From contig CM030933.1 of assembly GCA_018136815.1 (NCBI GenBank), forward strand, positions 6,177,137 through 6,241,136: a stretch of 64,000 nucleotides of DNA, in the 5' to 3' direction. Source of the stretch: Isochrysis galbana. Taxonomy: Eukaryota; Haptophyta; Isochrysidales; Isochrysidaceae. Position numbers and translations under genes: made by a program. Positions 18,240 to 27,877 of this stretch are shown here, piece after piece (the first letter of the stretch is position 1; each line of letters opens with the position of its first letter). The notes beneath the pieces were generated by a model. That model ran no database searches. It was not told the DNA's origin and saw only the letters and a program-made list of their open reading frames with translations.

Positions 18240-20444
18240 TCCCGCCATGTCCCACACTTGTACCTGTACGCGATACAAGGCTCATTCCGCCTATGTACCT
18301 TTCCATACACGGGAGGGTGCTCCTCGCCAACTTCATAATTTACGGCACCTTGCCCACTGCTTATGGGCTCATCGCAGGCATGGCGCCGACTGCGACGCTT
18401 ACCATGGCATTCCACGGCAAGCCAACCTACGAACTGGTGCCAAGCGAGATGGAAGACAGCAGACAGCGTGCGCGAGGCGCGGGCGATCACGGTCTCCGAC
18501 GCATCACGAGGACTGCGCTCAAAGCAACACGCCGCAACGACTCGCAAGCGGCCAGAAAAGCATGGGAGAACCGCCTCGACATCACCAAAGACGACTGGAA
18601 ACACATAGCCAAGCTATACACCCTGCCGCTACTAAAACACACTGACAAATGACAAACACAAACACCCACTCTTCAAACACATCACCCACAGGAGGATAGG
18701 AACCAAGAATAGATTCGAGAACAGCACAACGAGAAAATGCAGGATGTGCAACCGTTACCAAGAAGATTCGTGTCACCTAGCGTGGTGCCCGGAGACGAGG
18801 AAAATCTTCGACACTATAGACGCAATAGCTAACTATACCCCTGAGCCAAACAGGACGGACTAGGGAACAGAAGACAGAAGGGGTCGAAAGACAGACTGTT
18901 TGCATACCCGTCGGCGTCTACACCCGATAGCTTAAAAGCCCTCTACGTGATAGCATGGAGGTACATAATAAAGGACTTCTACAGAATAGACTTTGAATCA
19001 TACAAGTACCACTACATACCGGTTTTAGAATCCACACTGAAAAGGTTCACTACAGCTGGTGAGGGGCCTTACCCCGCCGGACGGTCACTACCGAATGCGC
19101 ACGCGCGCGGTGGCTCAGGGTAGAAAACCCAAGCTCAAAAGACCGCTGGAGCTCAGCGCCCCCATCTTTATAGAGAATGAAAAAGGAAAGTTAAAAATGA
19201 ACGACAACTTTGGCCTCGTGGCAGAAGCGATTCGGGGTAGGCCAAAATATCCACAATTTTTCACCCAAATATCCATTGGAAATATCTCCCATATATCCAG
19301 AAAATCGGCCCAAATATCCAAGAAATATCCGGAGATATCCATATATCCGCATCGCCATACGCCATACGCGCATGCACGCCGTTGCGTAAAAAAAAGCTCT
19401 TCTAGCTCTGTGCTCTTTGCTCACAGCTCTCCTGCTTATCCTTATTCCTAACCTACTAGCAATACAATACATGTCTTGATCTTGAGATGTGATGAGGCAA
19501 TATATTATATATTATTTGACTACAAACACAATCACATTGACGTGCGGTTACGCTGGTTGCTATTGAATCGCAACATGATGGAGGCCTCAATCTGATCTGC
19601 CAAAGATTTAGCACGATCGGGACCAAACACACATTGGAGCGTGAGAAGGAGCGGGGAGCGAGCGCAGGAGCGAGCGGAGAGGGAGGGGGAGCGGGAGGAG
19701 ACGGCAGAGGGGGGCTGCGAGCGCGCCAGAGGGAGGGGGAGGGGGGAGGGGAGGGGGACGCCCAGGGCAGGGGCAGGGGGACTGCCACACCTCTCATGAC
19801 AGACCAGGCAAGGCTCCGTTCGGGATGAGATAGACGTCTTTATTATAGGAACAGCTCATTTTATTACGTATCTATCGGTATCACCTCTTACTGTCTGTTT
19901 GCCGCCCCCCCAGCCCCCGAGCCCCCCCCCCTTCCGCTCCCTCCCCGTCCCCCCGCGCCTCGCGCCCACAAAGTGTTTTGTTTTTGGGGTTGGGGCGCAG
20001 ACCATGCCCAAATATCCACCAAATATCCAAATGCCAAAAAATCCGCCCAAATATCCAAGAGATATATCCGGATATCTTGGCCTACCCCTAGAAGCGATCG
20101 GCTTGACCGGGAAGCTCTCCTGAGGCTGAGGCACATCTCCCTCGCTGAAGGTATCCCTGAGGAGACAGGCACCACAAGCGAAGAATGACGAGACAAAAGC
20201 GAATCCCTCACAACACAACGAAAAGAAACGGGCCACCTAGAGGCACAGGAGGGAGGCGAGAACAGATCACTAGGGGCCAGTGCACCCCCGCCCTACCCAA
20301 CCCCCCCAGCCAACCCGGGCCCCTAAGTAGAGCACGAGGGGAGTTGCCGCAAGGCGGGAAGTGAGGGAAAGGAAGGAAAGTGGGCGTGGCTACGATAGTC
20401 AACTCCATAGCCGCGCGCGAGGCGAGAATATTAAAAGGGTTTTT
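18240..20444 (+). mobile_element. 5'-truncated non-LTR retrotransposon, split by a hAT-type MITE
   Basis: The copy retains the C-terminal third of the polyprotein. MYLSIHGRVLLANFIIYG near 18293 is the conserved segment just after the reverse-transcriptase catalytic core. KAWENRLDITKDDWKHIAKL follows, then after a frame break KHITHRRIGTKNRFE. A Cys/His knuckle CRMCNRYQEDSCHLAW is the usual C-terminal finger of LINE-type elements. SLKALYVIAWRYIIKDF and GRKPKLKRPLEL lead to the end of the ORF. An 859-bp insertion (19232-20090) splits the last codons, and the ORF resumes at 20091 as GLTGKLS-stop. The 3' end is GGCGAGAATATTAAAAGGG plus T run at 20421-20444. Confidence 0.75.
19232..20090. mobile_element. 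Non-autonomous hAT-type element (MITE) with 8-bp target duplication
   Basis: The 8-bp GAAGCGAT occurs at 19224-19231 and 20091-20098, exactly flanking the insert. Ends are imperfect inverted repeats: T[C/A]GGGGTAGGCCAA[A/G]ATATCC at both termini. Inside each end, AAATATCC is repeated many times, as expected for subterminal transposase-binding sites. An 8-bp duplication and a TAGGGGT-like terminus are hAT features. Removing the insert restores the C-terminal codons of the surrounding retroelement, confirming both ends. The interior is simple G/C-rich sequence without a transposase. Confidence 0.85.
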
Positions 20445-21020
20445 GTCGCATTCGGGCAAAGTGGGACGAGTCAGTAGCGCCCATGAGAACACAGGTACCA
20501 ATAGCCAACAGTCCGCACCACCGTCGCTTGGTCAACACATTCTCAACACGCATTGGGATATACCTACAAGTCTTCATTGCCATTCCGGCAAAAATGGGGC
20601 GAAGTAGCGCCCATGACCCATGAGATGATAGGTACCAATAGCCAATAGTCCGCACCACCGTCGCTTGCGCCTTCACGCCGGGCATGCCTCTGGGCCTAGG
20701 GTTTGCAGGTAGTCGATGAACGCTGCAATTCATCGATTCTACTTCTAGACATAAGCCCTCGCAGTTCCTATGAAATCGCCAATACCCTCATGTGCGCTCA
20801 ATCCAGAGTTGCATGTGCAAAGCATGACGAGAAATGTCGATAACATTGCGGGACTTCGTCACAATGTCAAGCAAATATGCCGAATCATTATTTCGAGTCT
20901 CATTGAATCCGTGGAAGCGCACCACACATGTTGAATTACTACAAGTGGCTGCGCAGCTGCGTTTTCAGCACGGGCGCAGGACGTGTTCTATCAATACCAA
21001 CAACTTGGCGGTGGCCCGCA
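20445..21020. repeat. Imperfect ~85-bp direct duplication and intergenic DNA
   Basis: The block at 20450-20531 (GGGCAAAGTGGGACGAG, AGTAGCGCCCATGA, GGTACCAATAGCCAA, CCACCGTCGCTTG) recurs at 20581-20668 with about 15% differences. The remainder to 21020 is the 3' flank of rlmN. No gene is supported. Confidence 0.6.
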
Positions 21021-22601
21021 TCAAGTTGCAGCAAGTTTCCGATTCGTCGCAAGTTGCCCGCATGCGGAGGCGTCGGCGTCTCCCCTTGACGCTCGGACCG
21101 AGACCCAGACCCCTCTCGCGCGTAGGGCGTCCTGGAAAGCGTCGATCCTCTCCCACGATGGCCGTTCGAAAAAAGAGTAGTGCGGTATTCCAAGCGTGCT
21201 CATGTCGTCTCTAGACTCGACGGTCTCACCCTCTGCAAGTCGATTGTACGTAGGATTGTAGGGGATCAAGTTGATGAGCACCCCTGTGCGTCCGGACTTG
21301 CGTCGTGGATCGAAGCATGCACGCTCTATGGGTGCAATAAAGTCTGCAAGTTGATGCGCATGCTGCAACTCATCATTGACACCTGCGATGAGGGTCACCT
21401 CAAGAACCACCCGTCGTCGACGAGCGCTTGACCGGGCAAGTAACGCTGCACAAAGACCCTCTCTCAGCTCGGAGGGAGTGTAGCGTGATGTCGGGACTAG
21501 AGCCCGTCGCAATTCGGTATCTGCGGCGTGCAATGACCATGCTAGCGCGGCAAACATGTCGGAATGTGGGTTGGCGTGAGGTTCGCCGGACACGTCTGTC
21601 TGCTGGTCCATGCGAGCAGCTCTGCCGTCTATGCCAAGCACAGCAGCGAAAGCTTGAGGAGATGGTGCAACAGTTGAGATTGTCACTCGATCCCGAGAGA
21701 AGGCGAAGCGCCTAGGGTCTATCAAGCACGCAACAGCATCTCGCACATTCCGTGCATTGTCTGCAGGCTCACCCATCCCCATGAAGACTACATTGCTCAG
21801 CGGTGGCAGCCCACGCTCAGCCGCTGCCAAGCGAGCAGCCGCAACCTGTGCCAGAATCTCGCCAGAAGTCAAGTTGCGCAGGAGCCCCATTCGTCCAGTG
21901 GCACAAAAGCGGCAGCCCTGTCTACAGCCAACCTGGGATGAAACGCACACTGTCGACTTTGCGCGTGCACAAGACGCTCGCTTTCCACCATTGGGCAGGG
22001 GAGGGATGAGGACTGACTCCACCTCGGCACCATCTTCAAGCTGAAGGAGTAGCTTGACAGTGCCGTCCAGTGCGACAACTGAACGGCTTTGATCGACAAT
22101 GACACCGCCAATGACGAAACAACCGCTACTTTTGGCTACGAACTCGCCGTGCGACCTTTCTTGCGCAATGGGCTCGGTCAGGCTGCGTTCTCTTTCCACT
22201 CCGCTCACATCCTCTCTCCTCCTCTCCTCCTCTCCATCAGTGAGCAGCACACTCTCCACATGTCTCGCCGAGAGTACTGCTCCAAATTGGTCTTGAGGCG
22301 CCCCCTTCGTTATCATCTGCTGGTTATTGTCGAATATTTGCGTCCTTCCTACTCGACTCGTCAAGTCTCCCGCTCCCGGCTGGCTGGGCGGCTCCTGAGG
22401 CGCTCGCAGCAGCTTCCAGACACTCCGCACTCGCTCTCTCCCCAGCTCGGCCGCCATCGCCTCGAAGGGCTGCGAGAGGTCCAGGGCGGCGAGGGAAGGA
22501 TACGAGCGACCCACAGCACCGCGCAACGAAGCCACGCCTTCACACAACACGAGCCTCGCACAGAGAAGCAAAGGCAGCCAGCGCGGCACGTGGCAGCGCA
22601 T
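21021..22601 (-). CDS. rlmN: RlmN-family radical SAM adenine-C2 RNA methyltransferase
   Basis: A 526-residue single-exon protein. It methylates C2 of adenosine in rRNA/tRNA (A2503 of 23S rRNA and A37 of tRNA in bacteria). The radical SAM cluster motif C-x3-C-x2-C is present at Cys226, Cys230 and Cys233 (GCRQGCRFCATGRMG). VVFMGMGEPADN is the GGEP-like SAM motif. The C-terminal catalytic Cys514 sits in SRGDADASACGQL, equivalent to E. coli Cys355. HAADTELRRALVPTSRY and VLINLIPYNPT are also typical. Residues 1-25 (PRWLPLLLCARLVLCEGVA) form a signal-peptide-like leader, so the enzyme probably acts in the plastid on prokaryote-type ribosomes. The length exceeds bacterial members (~380) through the leader and inserts around 90-160 and 330-345. 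The ATG at 22601 is the start. Confidence 0.9.
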   Translation of the reverse strand: MRCHVPRWLPLLLCARLVLCEGVASLRGAVGRSYPSLAALDLSQPFEAMAAELGRERVRSVWKLLRAPQEPPSQPGAGDLTSRVGRTQIFDNNQQMITKGAPQDQFGAVLSARHVESVLLTDGEEERRREDVSGVERERSLTEPIAQERSHGEFVAKSSGCFVIGGVIVDQSRSVVALDGTVKLLLQLEDGAEVESVLIPPLPNGGKRASCARAKSTVCVSSQVGCRQGCRFCATGRMGLLRNLTSGEILAQVAAARLAAAERGLPPLSNVVFMGMGEPADNARNVRDAVACLIDPRRFAFSRDRVTISTVAPSPQAFAAVLGIDGRAARMDQQTDVSGEPHANPHSDMFAALAWSLHAADTELRRALVPTSRYTPSELREGLCAALLARSSARRRRVVLEVTLIAGVNDELQHAHQLADFIAPIERACFDPRRKSGRTGVLINLIPYNPTYNRLAEGETVESRDDMSTLGIPHYSFFERPSWERIDAFQDALRARGVWVSVRASRGDADASACGQLATNRKLAAT

Positions 22602-23928
22602 GACGGCGCCAACGCGCTGCCCAGAGGAGGCCCAGGCACGAAGAGAGAGGTGAGTGTGATCATGTGAAGAAGATAAGAAGATGAGATTTCAACTAGAGAG
22701 TGGACATTTTTAGCACTATTCGGAGTCTGCAGTCATGCGTCATGTGTGTCATGGCTTGGTGTGTTGGTGCATGGCTAGCGGCAGTAGCGGCACTCGTGCT
22801 CAGTTATTTGATTATTATTCGACATTTCCCTATCCATAATCATCACCTTCACGCCCTACGAGCGGGGCTGCAAAATCAAGAACAAAAGCAAAAGGACTAC
22901 GCGTTACAACAGCTTACAACGCGCCAAGCCAAGGTAGAAGGTAGTAAGGTAGTGCATCTAGGCCGGACCCCTGAAACTGAAACCGAAAATGAAGGATAAA
23001 GGTAACGGAATGAAGGGGAAAACGGAACGAGGGGGGTCGCAGGCAAATAAAGGCGGTGTCGGTAGGGAGGTAGCGGGTGCCGAGGTGCCGATGATACCGG
23101 GTCCGTAGTAGTAGTAGTAGAGTCGTAGTAGTAGGTGTGTCTATGTAAGCCCTAAGCCCAGAATCCAGAATCTTCAAATTTCAGATCTATTTCTTTGTTC
23201 CTCCCCCGTCCTCTACCTCCTCTCCTTCCGAGCCTACCTCGAAGTCCAATCCGTCAATTCATTATTACCCAGGACTCCTGCCAGGACTTGCTTGTGCTTG
23301 TGCATCCATTGTCCACTGTCGTCAACCCAAGAAGCACAAACCCCCTCGCCCTCTGTTTCAAGCACCAAAAATTTCGACTCAAGACAAGAGGGAGGACATG
23401 TCTTGATGCGGCGTCGCTGCCCATGCCTAGCGCAAGGGTATAGCGACCCCACTCACACATCTCCTTCCCGAAAGCTACTCTCTGAGGAGTTGCTCCTCAC
23501 CCTCCCATTAGGCTCCCTTGCCTGCGAGACCAGAACAGGATCCTGGCGTGGGGGGCGGTCTGAGTGTGGGGGGTGGGGGGAGGAGCGCTCCGGCTAGCGC
23601 AGGTAGAAAGCTAGTGAAGAGCTGGGTGGCATGAGGGAGAAGGCTGCTTGCGCTTGCCGCGGCAAGGAGTCCTGTCTTGAGTGAGCGCTAGTCCCGTTCC
23701 TTAGCCACGCCGCGACCCATAGAAAATTGTTGAAAATTAAATTTGATTTCACCAATATCCAATACAGGGGAGTCGGGGTAAAACAAAACAAAACACAAAT
23801 TGCACCTTCTTGTGAGTATTTAATGCGCCATGCATGAGTTGGGAGTCACCAACCCTCTTATTTCGCGCCTGATAAGCACGACTGTGATCACTCTAGAGGC
23901 ATTCTCCAAGAGGATGTATTGCACAGCG
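22602..23928. other. Intergenic DNA between rlmN and the HAD_SAK gene
   Basis: A GTAGTAGTAGTAGTAG run lies at 23106-23125 and the motif CCAGAATCTTCAAATTTC near 23165, related to copies at 42.37 and 42.53 kb. The stretch is otherwise unstructured. One frame at 22700-22999 has a membrane-like segment but starts with GTG and has no other support. Confidence 0.4.
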
Positions 23929-24657
23929 TCACGATCGTCTAGGTGACGAGAAGTATGTAAACGCATTTCCTCCTAAAACTGTGTGATCGATCGAGGCAGC
24001 AAACAACTTTTGCTCTCGAACCTCCCAGGGTGTGAGTGGAGATGCGGCGGCTTCTTGACTAACTGGAGAGTGATGTTGCTCATATCGCTGCGATTTTGGG
24101 GACATGAGAGCTGCTAGCTCGGCCTCGCTGGGTGGCGGTGGCAGGGATGGTATCCCATCGACACGTCCCCCAAGTAGTTCAATGCACCGTTCAACTTGGT
24201 CAGAAGTGAGCCCTCTCGAAGCATCTGTCTGAACGTGTCTCGGCGCGTGCTCCGAGAACGAGGCTGCCTCATTCAGTGGAAGATCGTCTAGCGCAATCCA
24301 CGGCCCAATGCTGCCCTGGGTCTCCAACCACCGTGAGATCTCGTGTCCCCTCGCCTCGACACCTGCACCAGTTAGGCGCATAGGTCCAGGCACCGTGAAG
24401 GCAGCAACGGGCCGAATGCCCCACCGAGCCAGCTCCTCATCTACCACCTCGACCGCCGCTTTGGATGACTGCCAAGAGCTCGACAGCACAACCAAGGCTC
24501 CCGTAGCCTCCACGATGGCACGGAGCGCACGCATGCAGCTGGGCGCAAAGTGCTCCAGACCTCCGTAGGCATGCAGCACGCCATCAATGTCGAGAAGGAT
24601 GGTCGGACCCTCCACCTGAGTCTCAGGCACAGACGGCTCCCTTGGAGTTCCGCTCAT
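23929..24657 (-). CDS. HAD-superfamily protein of the Swiss-army-knife repair type
   Basis: A 242-residue single-exon protein. ILLDIDGVLHAYGG is HAD motif I with the DxD nucleophile/acid pair. VVLSSSWQSSK is motif II with an extended SSSW, and WIALDDLPLN is motif IV with its acidic pair. HVQTDASRGLTSDQVERCI follows. This layout (LDIDGVL, LSSSW, hhLDD, TDxxxGLT) is that of the HAD_SAK domain, which occurs alone or fused to RNA-repair enzymes. It is a phosphatase-type fold, and the substrate is not known. The C-terminal ~65 residues are Pro/Ser-rich and unstructured. The ATG at 24657 is the first in frame. Confidence 0.75.
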   Translation of the reverse strand: MSGTPREPSVPETQVEGPTILLDIDGVLHAYGGLEHFAPSCMRALRAIVEATGALVVLSSSWQSSKAAVEVVDEELARWGIRPVAAFTVPGPMRLTGAGVEARGHEISRWLETQGSIGPWIALDDLPLNEAASFSEHAPRHVQTDASRGLTSDQVERCIELLGGRVDGIPSLPPPPSEAELAALMSPKSQRYEQHHSPVSQEAAASPLTPWEVREQKLFAASIDHTVLGGNAFTYFSSPRRS

Positions 24658-25212
24658 CTACGAGGCGGCTCGCCTCGTCTGACTTTCGGGTTCTGCAGCC
24701 CGACAACGACAGAGGCGATGGCGCCCTCGGTGTCGTAAGCAACCGTTTGTTGATTCCATTTTTGGCACACCGGGCAGGAGCGACGGGAAGATGTGGAGAT
24801 GTATGATGTATGTCTCTCTACTCTCTAACGCCCGGCCCAAAGTAGTGCACATGTGGGGCCGACGGGCCGACCCTCCGAAACCGATGACGAAGGAGACACA
24901 GGGGGGGGGGGGGGTTGAAAGCGGGAAGAACAAGCGGATTGGGTTTGGGTGTGGGAGTGGGGCGATGGCAGCGGGAACCCCCCGGCGGTAGGGGGTAGGG
25001 GTAGGGGGCAAAGCTACTTACTGCAAGCTGCGCAGCTGCTAGTACTACTAGTGCTGTACTAGTACTATAGTACTAGCTAGTACTTTAGCTTAGCGGACGA
25101 CTTACGTGTTTACCGTATTTGTATTTGGCCATAGGCCAAATACATATGTATTTGGCCGTATTTGATATTTGAAGCGCGTCCTGGGTTGTAGGTTGTAGGT
25201 TGTAGGTCTCGA
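24658..25212. other. Intergenic DNA with palindromic arrays
   Basis: CTAGTAC/GTACTAG units are tandem and inverted at 25038-25085. A perfect 24-bp palindrome built on CAAATACATATGTATTTG lies at 25134-25157 within a GTATTTG-rich block (25110-25170) that recurs at 27.42-27.50 kb. This looks like a transposon end with subterminal GTATTTG repeats. A G run lies at 24901-24914. No gene is seen. Confidence 0.5.
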
Positions 25213-25763
25213 ATGAATTTGAAATGTAAAAAAATTTTTTCTTAATACTCTCGCCGCGCGCGCGACCCTGCACAGTATCTTCGCAGCCTCGCCCGCTTCC
25301 CTTCACTCCCCCTACACCTGCCTTGCGGCTCGTCCCCTCGTGCTCCACCTAGGGGCTGGGTGCAGTGGGTCTCCAGTGGCAGACGGTGTGTACCGATTCA
25401 CGATGGCCTGTTTCGCGCCTTCCTCCTATGCCATCGGGCTACCGGCTGTTGTGTGTTTGCTCCTTGTGCTGGGTGTCAAGCAGCTGTGGTCAGTGTGTCT
25501 AGGGCCTACTATCGGATGGTGGGCGGCTCGCGGCGCGGGGTCGCTTGGTTAGGCTAGTCGCTCTGCTATGTTGAGGGCTTCCGCTACCAGAGATAGATTC
25601 GTGCTCATGACTAGGGCGCCTTTGTTATTATCTAAGAAGACAGGGGCGCTGAGATCGTGAGGAGATTTGATTTTCGGCTTCCTTCCCAGGGAAGGCGGCT
25701 TGCCTTCATTTGGTCTCCTTTCCCTCAGGGTTTCTTCCCCTCCCGTGGGGACTCTGGCCGAGC

Positions 25764-25813
25764 AACATCAAATACAAAAAAGCTCGGTCCTAGGACACCG
25801 GGCCTAGCTCACC
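25764..25813. repeat. 50-bp dispersed block with hairpin (also at 46062-46111)
   Basis: AACATCAAATACAAAAAA is followed by a 9-bp stem: GCTCGGTCC, 9-nt loop, GGGCC[G/T]AGC. It is shared by two loci and inserted here within the retroelement ORF. The 46 kb copy pairs completely (one G-U), whereas this one has a mismatch. It may be the 3' end of a short retroposon or a fold-back element. Confidence 0.55.
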
Positions 25814-26732
25814 ATGAGGGCGCTCCTGTGAGCAAGGGGATGCATGGTTACTAGTGCGTGCCCCCCCTCGATGAAAATTCCAGCGGCCTCCTCGTCACGC
25901 ATGACGTGGACCTCTCCTCACACTTGTCTTGAAAGGATCGTCTTCAATGAGTGCATTGTATGTATACCTCCTATGGGTAACGTGCTTGAAGTGTAGGTGT
26001 TTATCTGTGTGTTTGAGTAGGGGGTGGGTGTAGAGTTTCGCCACGTGCTTCCATTCATCGTGCGTTAGGTCCAGCTTGCGGGCCCACGCTTCTCGCGCTG
26101 GCTGAGGTTTGTTGCGGGGGCCGTCTCCTTTGAACTCTCGCGTTATATCCGACACGGTGATTTGGTCTAGTTGTGTCTTTTCGTTAAGCGTGTACTCGTC
26201 CGCAAGAGGGAATTCGAGATGTTTCGGGCCTTTTAGACCATTTTCCCATTTAGCGGGGGCGTAGTACGTAGTAGTGATCCTCTTCGCCCGGTTTTGCTAC
26301 CTCGTTGGTGTCTGTAGTCTCGCCTAGATAGTTGGTGTTAGTATAAATCCATATGTTATTCATTCTAGCGATGTACGTATCGCTCTCGGAGACTTTGGTT
26401 TCACTAGATACTTCTAGCGGCAATGCTGGCGCGCTCGGCGATCCCGTGCTCGATTCGGTGGGGGCCGGGTCAGGGGGCGGGGTCTCTCTTGCTTTGTCTA
26501 GGAGGTGCGAGACGTGTTGCACCACCCGTTCCCACGAGTCCAGGAATTCCGTTTTGTTTATTCTGCTCGTGGCCGGGGCCACGGGCCGTGTGGCGCGACC
26601 GGAGTCGCACGCACCTGCTCGGCCTCGGTGGGCGGACGCGGCCGCTTCGACAGCGGCTGCTCCATGGGCGCTGGTGGGGCGCCCTCGACGGGGGGCCCGA
26701 AGGAGAGGGGAGTCGCGGCGGCGCGCTCCATC

Positions 26733-26755
26733 GCGTCTAAGTATAAACTTAGTTG
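26733..26755 (-). promoter_or_regulatory. Conserved 5'-terminal hairpin leader of the retroelement
   Basis: Immediately inside the target duplication the element starts CAAC, then CTAAGT-TTAT-ACTTAG, a perfect 6-bp stem with a TTAT loop, 6 nt before the ATG. The same terminus occurs at 11048, 11603 and 30373 with a G-U variant (ACTTGG). At 8345 and 54599 a different but still paired stem (CCTACTT-TTAT-AAGTGGG) is used. Conserved loop with changing paired bases suggests an RNA structure. Confidence 0.7.
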
Positions 26756-26835
26756 ATGAATTTGAAATGTAGTAATGTCACTACTATACCAACCCTGGCT
26801 GGACCCTGGACCCAGGACCTTGGAAGCCACACTCG

Positions 26836-27420
26836 TAAGGTTTACTACTTACTACCCTGGTGAGAGGCCGCGCCCCGCCGAGGCTCCACAGCTCAGCGCG
26901 AACCCGCAAGGCTGCCCAGGGAAGGAAACCTAAAATCAAAACCCCTCTAGAGCTTATAGTACTCCCATTTTTACGGAAGACGACAAGGGTACGTATACTA
27001 AGGACTAAGGAATGAACGCCAACCTCCAACCTCAGTCTCGTGGCGGAAGCGCTCGGCCTCGCCGAACGACTTGCCTAAGACACACCAGTACTCCGCCTCA
27101 AACTCTACTTGGGGCGCAAGATCGCACCGCGTAACAATAGAAGAGCCAACGACGACACGACACCCGAGCAACGCCAAAAAGAAACAGGTCACCCTGCGAC
27201 ACAGAAGACAGAAGACAGAAGGAGCGGCGAGAACACTAGCTGGGGCGGACAAGTGCACCCCGCCCAACCCAGCCCCCCTGCAACCTGAGCCCCTACGTAT
27301 TAGAGCACAAGGGGAGATGCCGCAAGGCGGGTGGTGAGGGAGTGAGAAGGGCGTGGCTACAAAAGTGAACTCCAGTGCCGCGCGCGAGGGCCGAGAGTAT
27401 TTAACGGTTTTTTTTCGAAC
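26836..27420 (+). mobile_element. 5'-truncated retroelement copy, same family
   Basis: The plus strand gives the C-terminal family motif GRKPKIKTPLEL near 26925 and SLVAEALGLAERLA near 27035, then a 3' untranslated part with TGCCGCAAGGCGGG and GCGCGCGAGG, ending GAGAGTATTTAACGG plus T run at about 27418. The ORF contains frame breaks. It lies head to tail next to the 25.2-26.8 kb copy but in the opposite orientation. Confidence 0.65.
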
Positions 27421-27877
27421 GTATTTGAAATGTATTTGGCCGGAGGCTAAATACATATGTATTTGGCTGTATTTGCAGGCCCCAGCACCGTATTTCCCAT
27501 CTAGGTTCTCTACACTCTACACCCGACTGGACTGGCAGGCCGCGGTCACTCCCTGCCTGCGCCCCTCCTTAAACGCACCCTTCGAGTTCTCGCGATCACT
27601 CCTACCTACGCCCTTCCCTCCGTACCCGCGATCAATCCGTGTCTGCGGCCATTGATGGATAGCACGGTAGCACCTCAAAGAACAAGAAGCTATGTGAAGT
27701 TCTGAATGTCAATGCGCGTATTGAGGCCGCACCTCGACCTTGCACCTGAGAATCATTATCTGAGCATTCCTAACTTCCTCGGGCTACCTCCTGGGGCTAG
27801 GGTGTTGTCGGCCAATCGCCTATCACTCCGGTATGGTGACAGTCGACGCAATCCACGATACGCTGTGCACGATTAGC
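27421..27877. other. Transposon-end block and 3' flank of the ABCG gene
   Basis: 27425-27510 is the second copy of the GTATTTG-rich palindromic block seen at 25.1 kb, and part of it also resembles 17095-17150. The rest is the 3' flank of the transporter gene. No ORF is supported. Confidence 0.5.

Larger units (their letters stand above)
25229..26755 (-). mobile_element. Full-length but internally deleted non-LTR retroelement with 16-bp target duplication
   Basis: The copy is flanked exactly by ATGAATTTGAAATGTA at 25213-25228 and 26756-26771. The 5' end on the minus strand is CAACTAAGTTTATACTTAG, a perfect hairpin, followed by an ATG and MERAAATPLSFGPPVEGAPP. After a frame break the ORF continues as RINKTEFLDSWERVVQHVSH, NIWIYTNTNYLGETTDTNEV, and then (26155-25895) SDITREFKGDGPRNK and WARKLDLTHDEWKHVAKLYT. 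It ends with GRKPKIKSPHDLSAPVF near 25660. The reverse-transcriptase core is missing, so mobilisation must have used an enzyme in trans. A foreign ~200-bp block interrupts it at 25685-25890. The 3' end is GAGAGTATTAAGAAAAAA plus T run. Confidence 0.8.

Noticed and set aside
21021-22601. RlmN gene as bacterial contamination
   Set aside because: It lies on the same contig as retroelements and host genes, has eukaryotic-style inserts and a targeting leader, and its base composition matches neighbouring host genes.
22700-22999. Possible small membrane protein
   Set aside because: It starts with GTG, lies in an intergenic stretch, has one hydrophobic segment and no other support.
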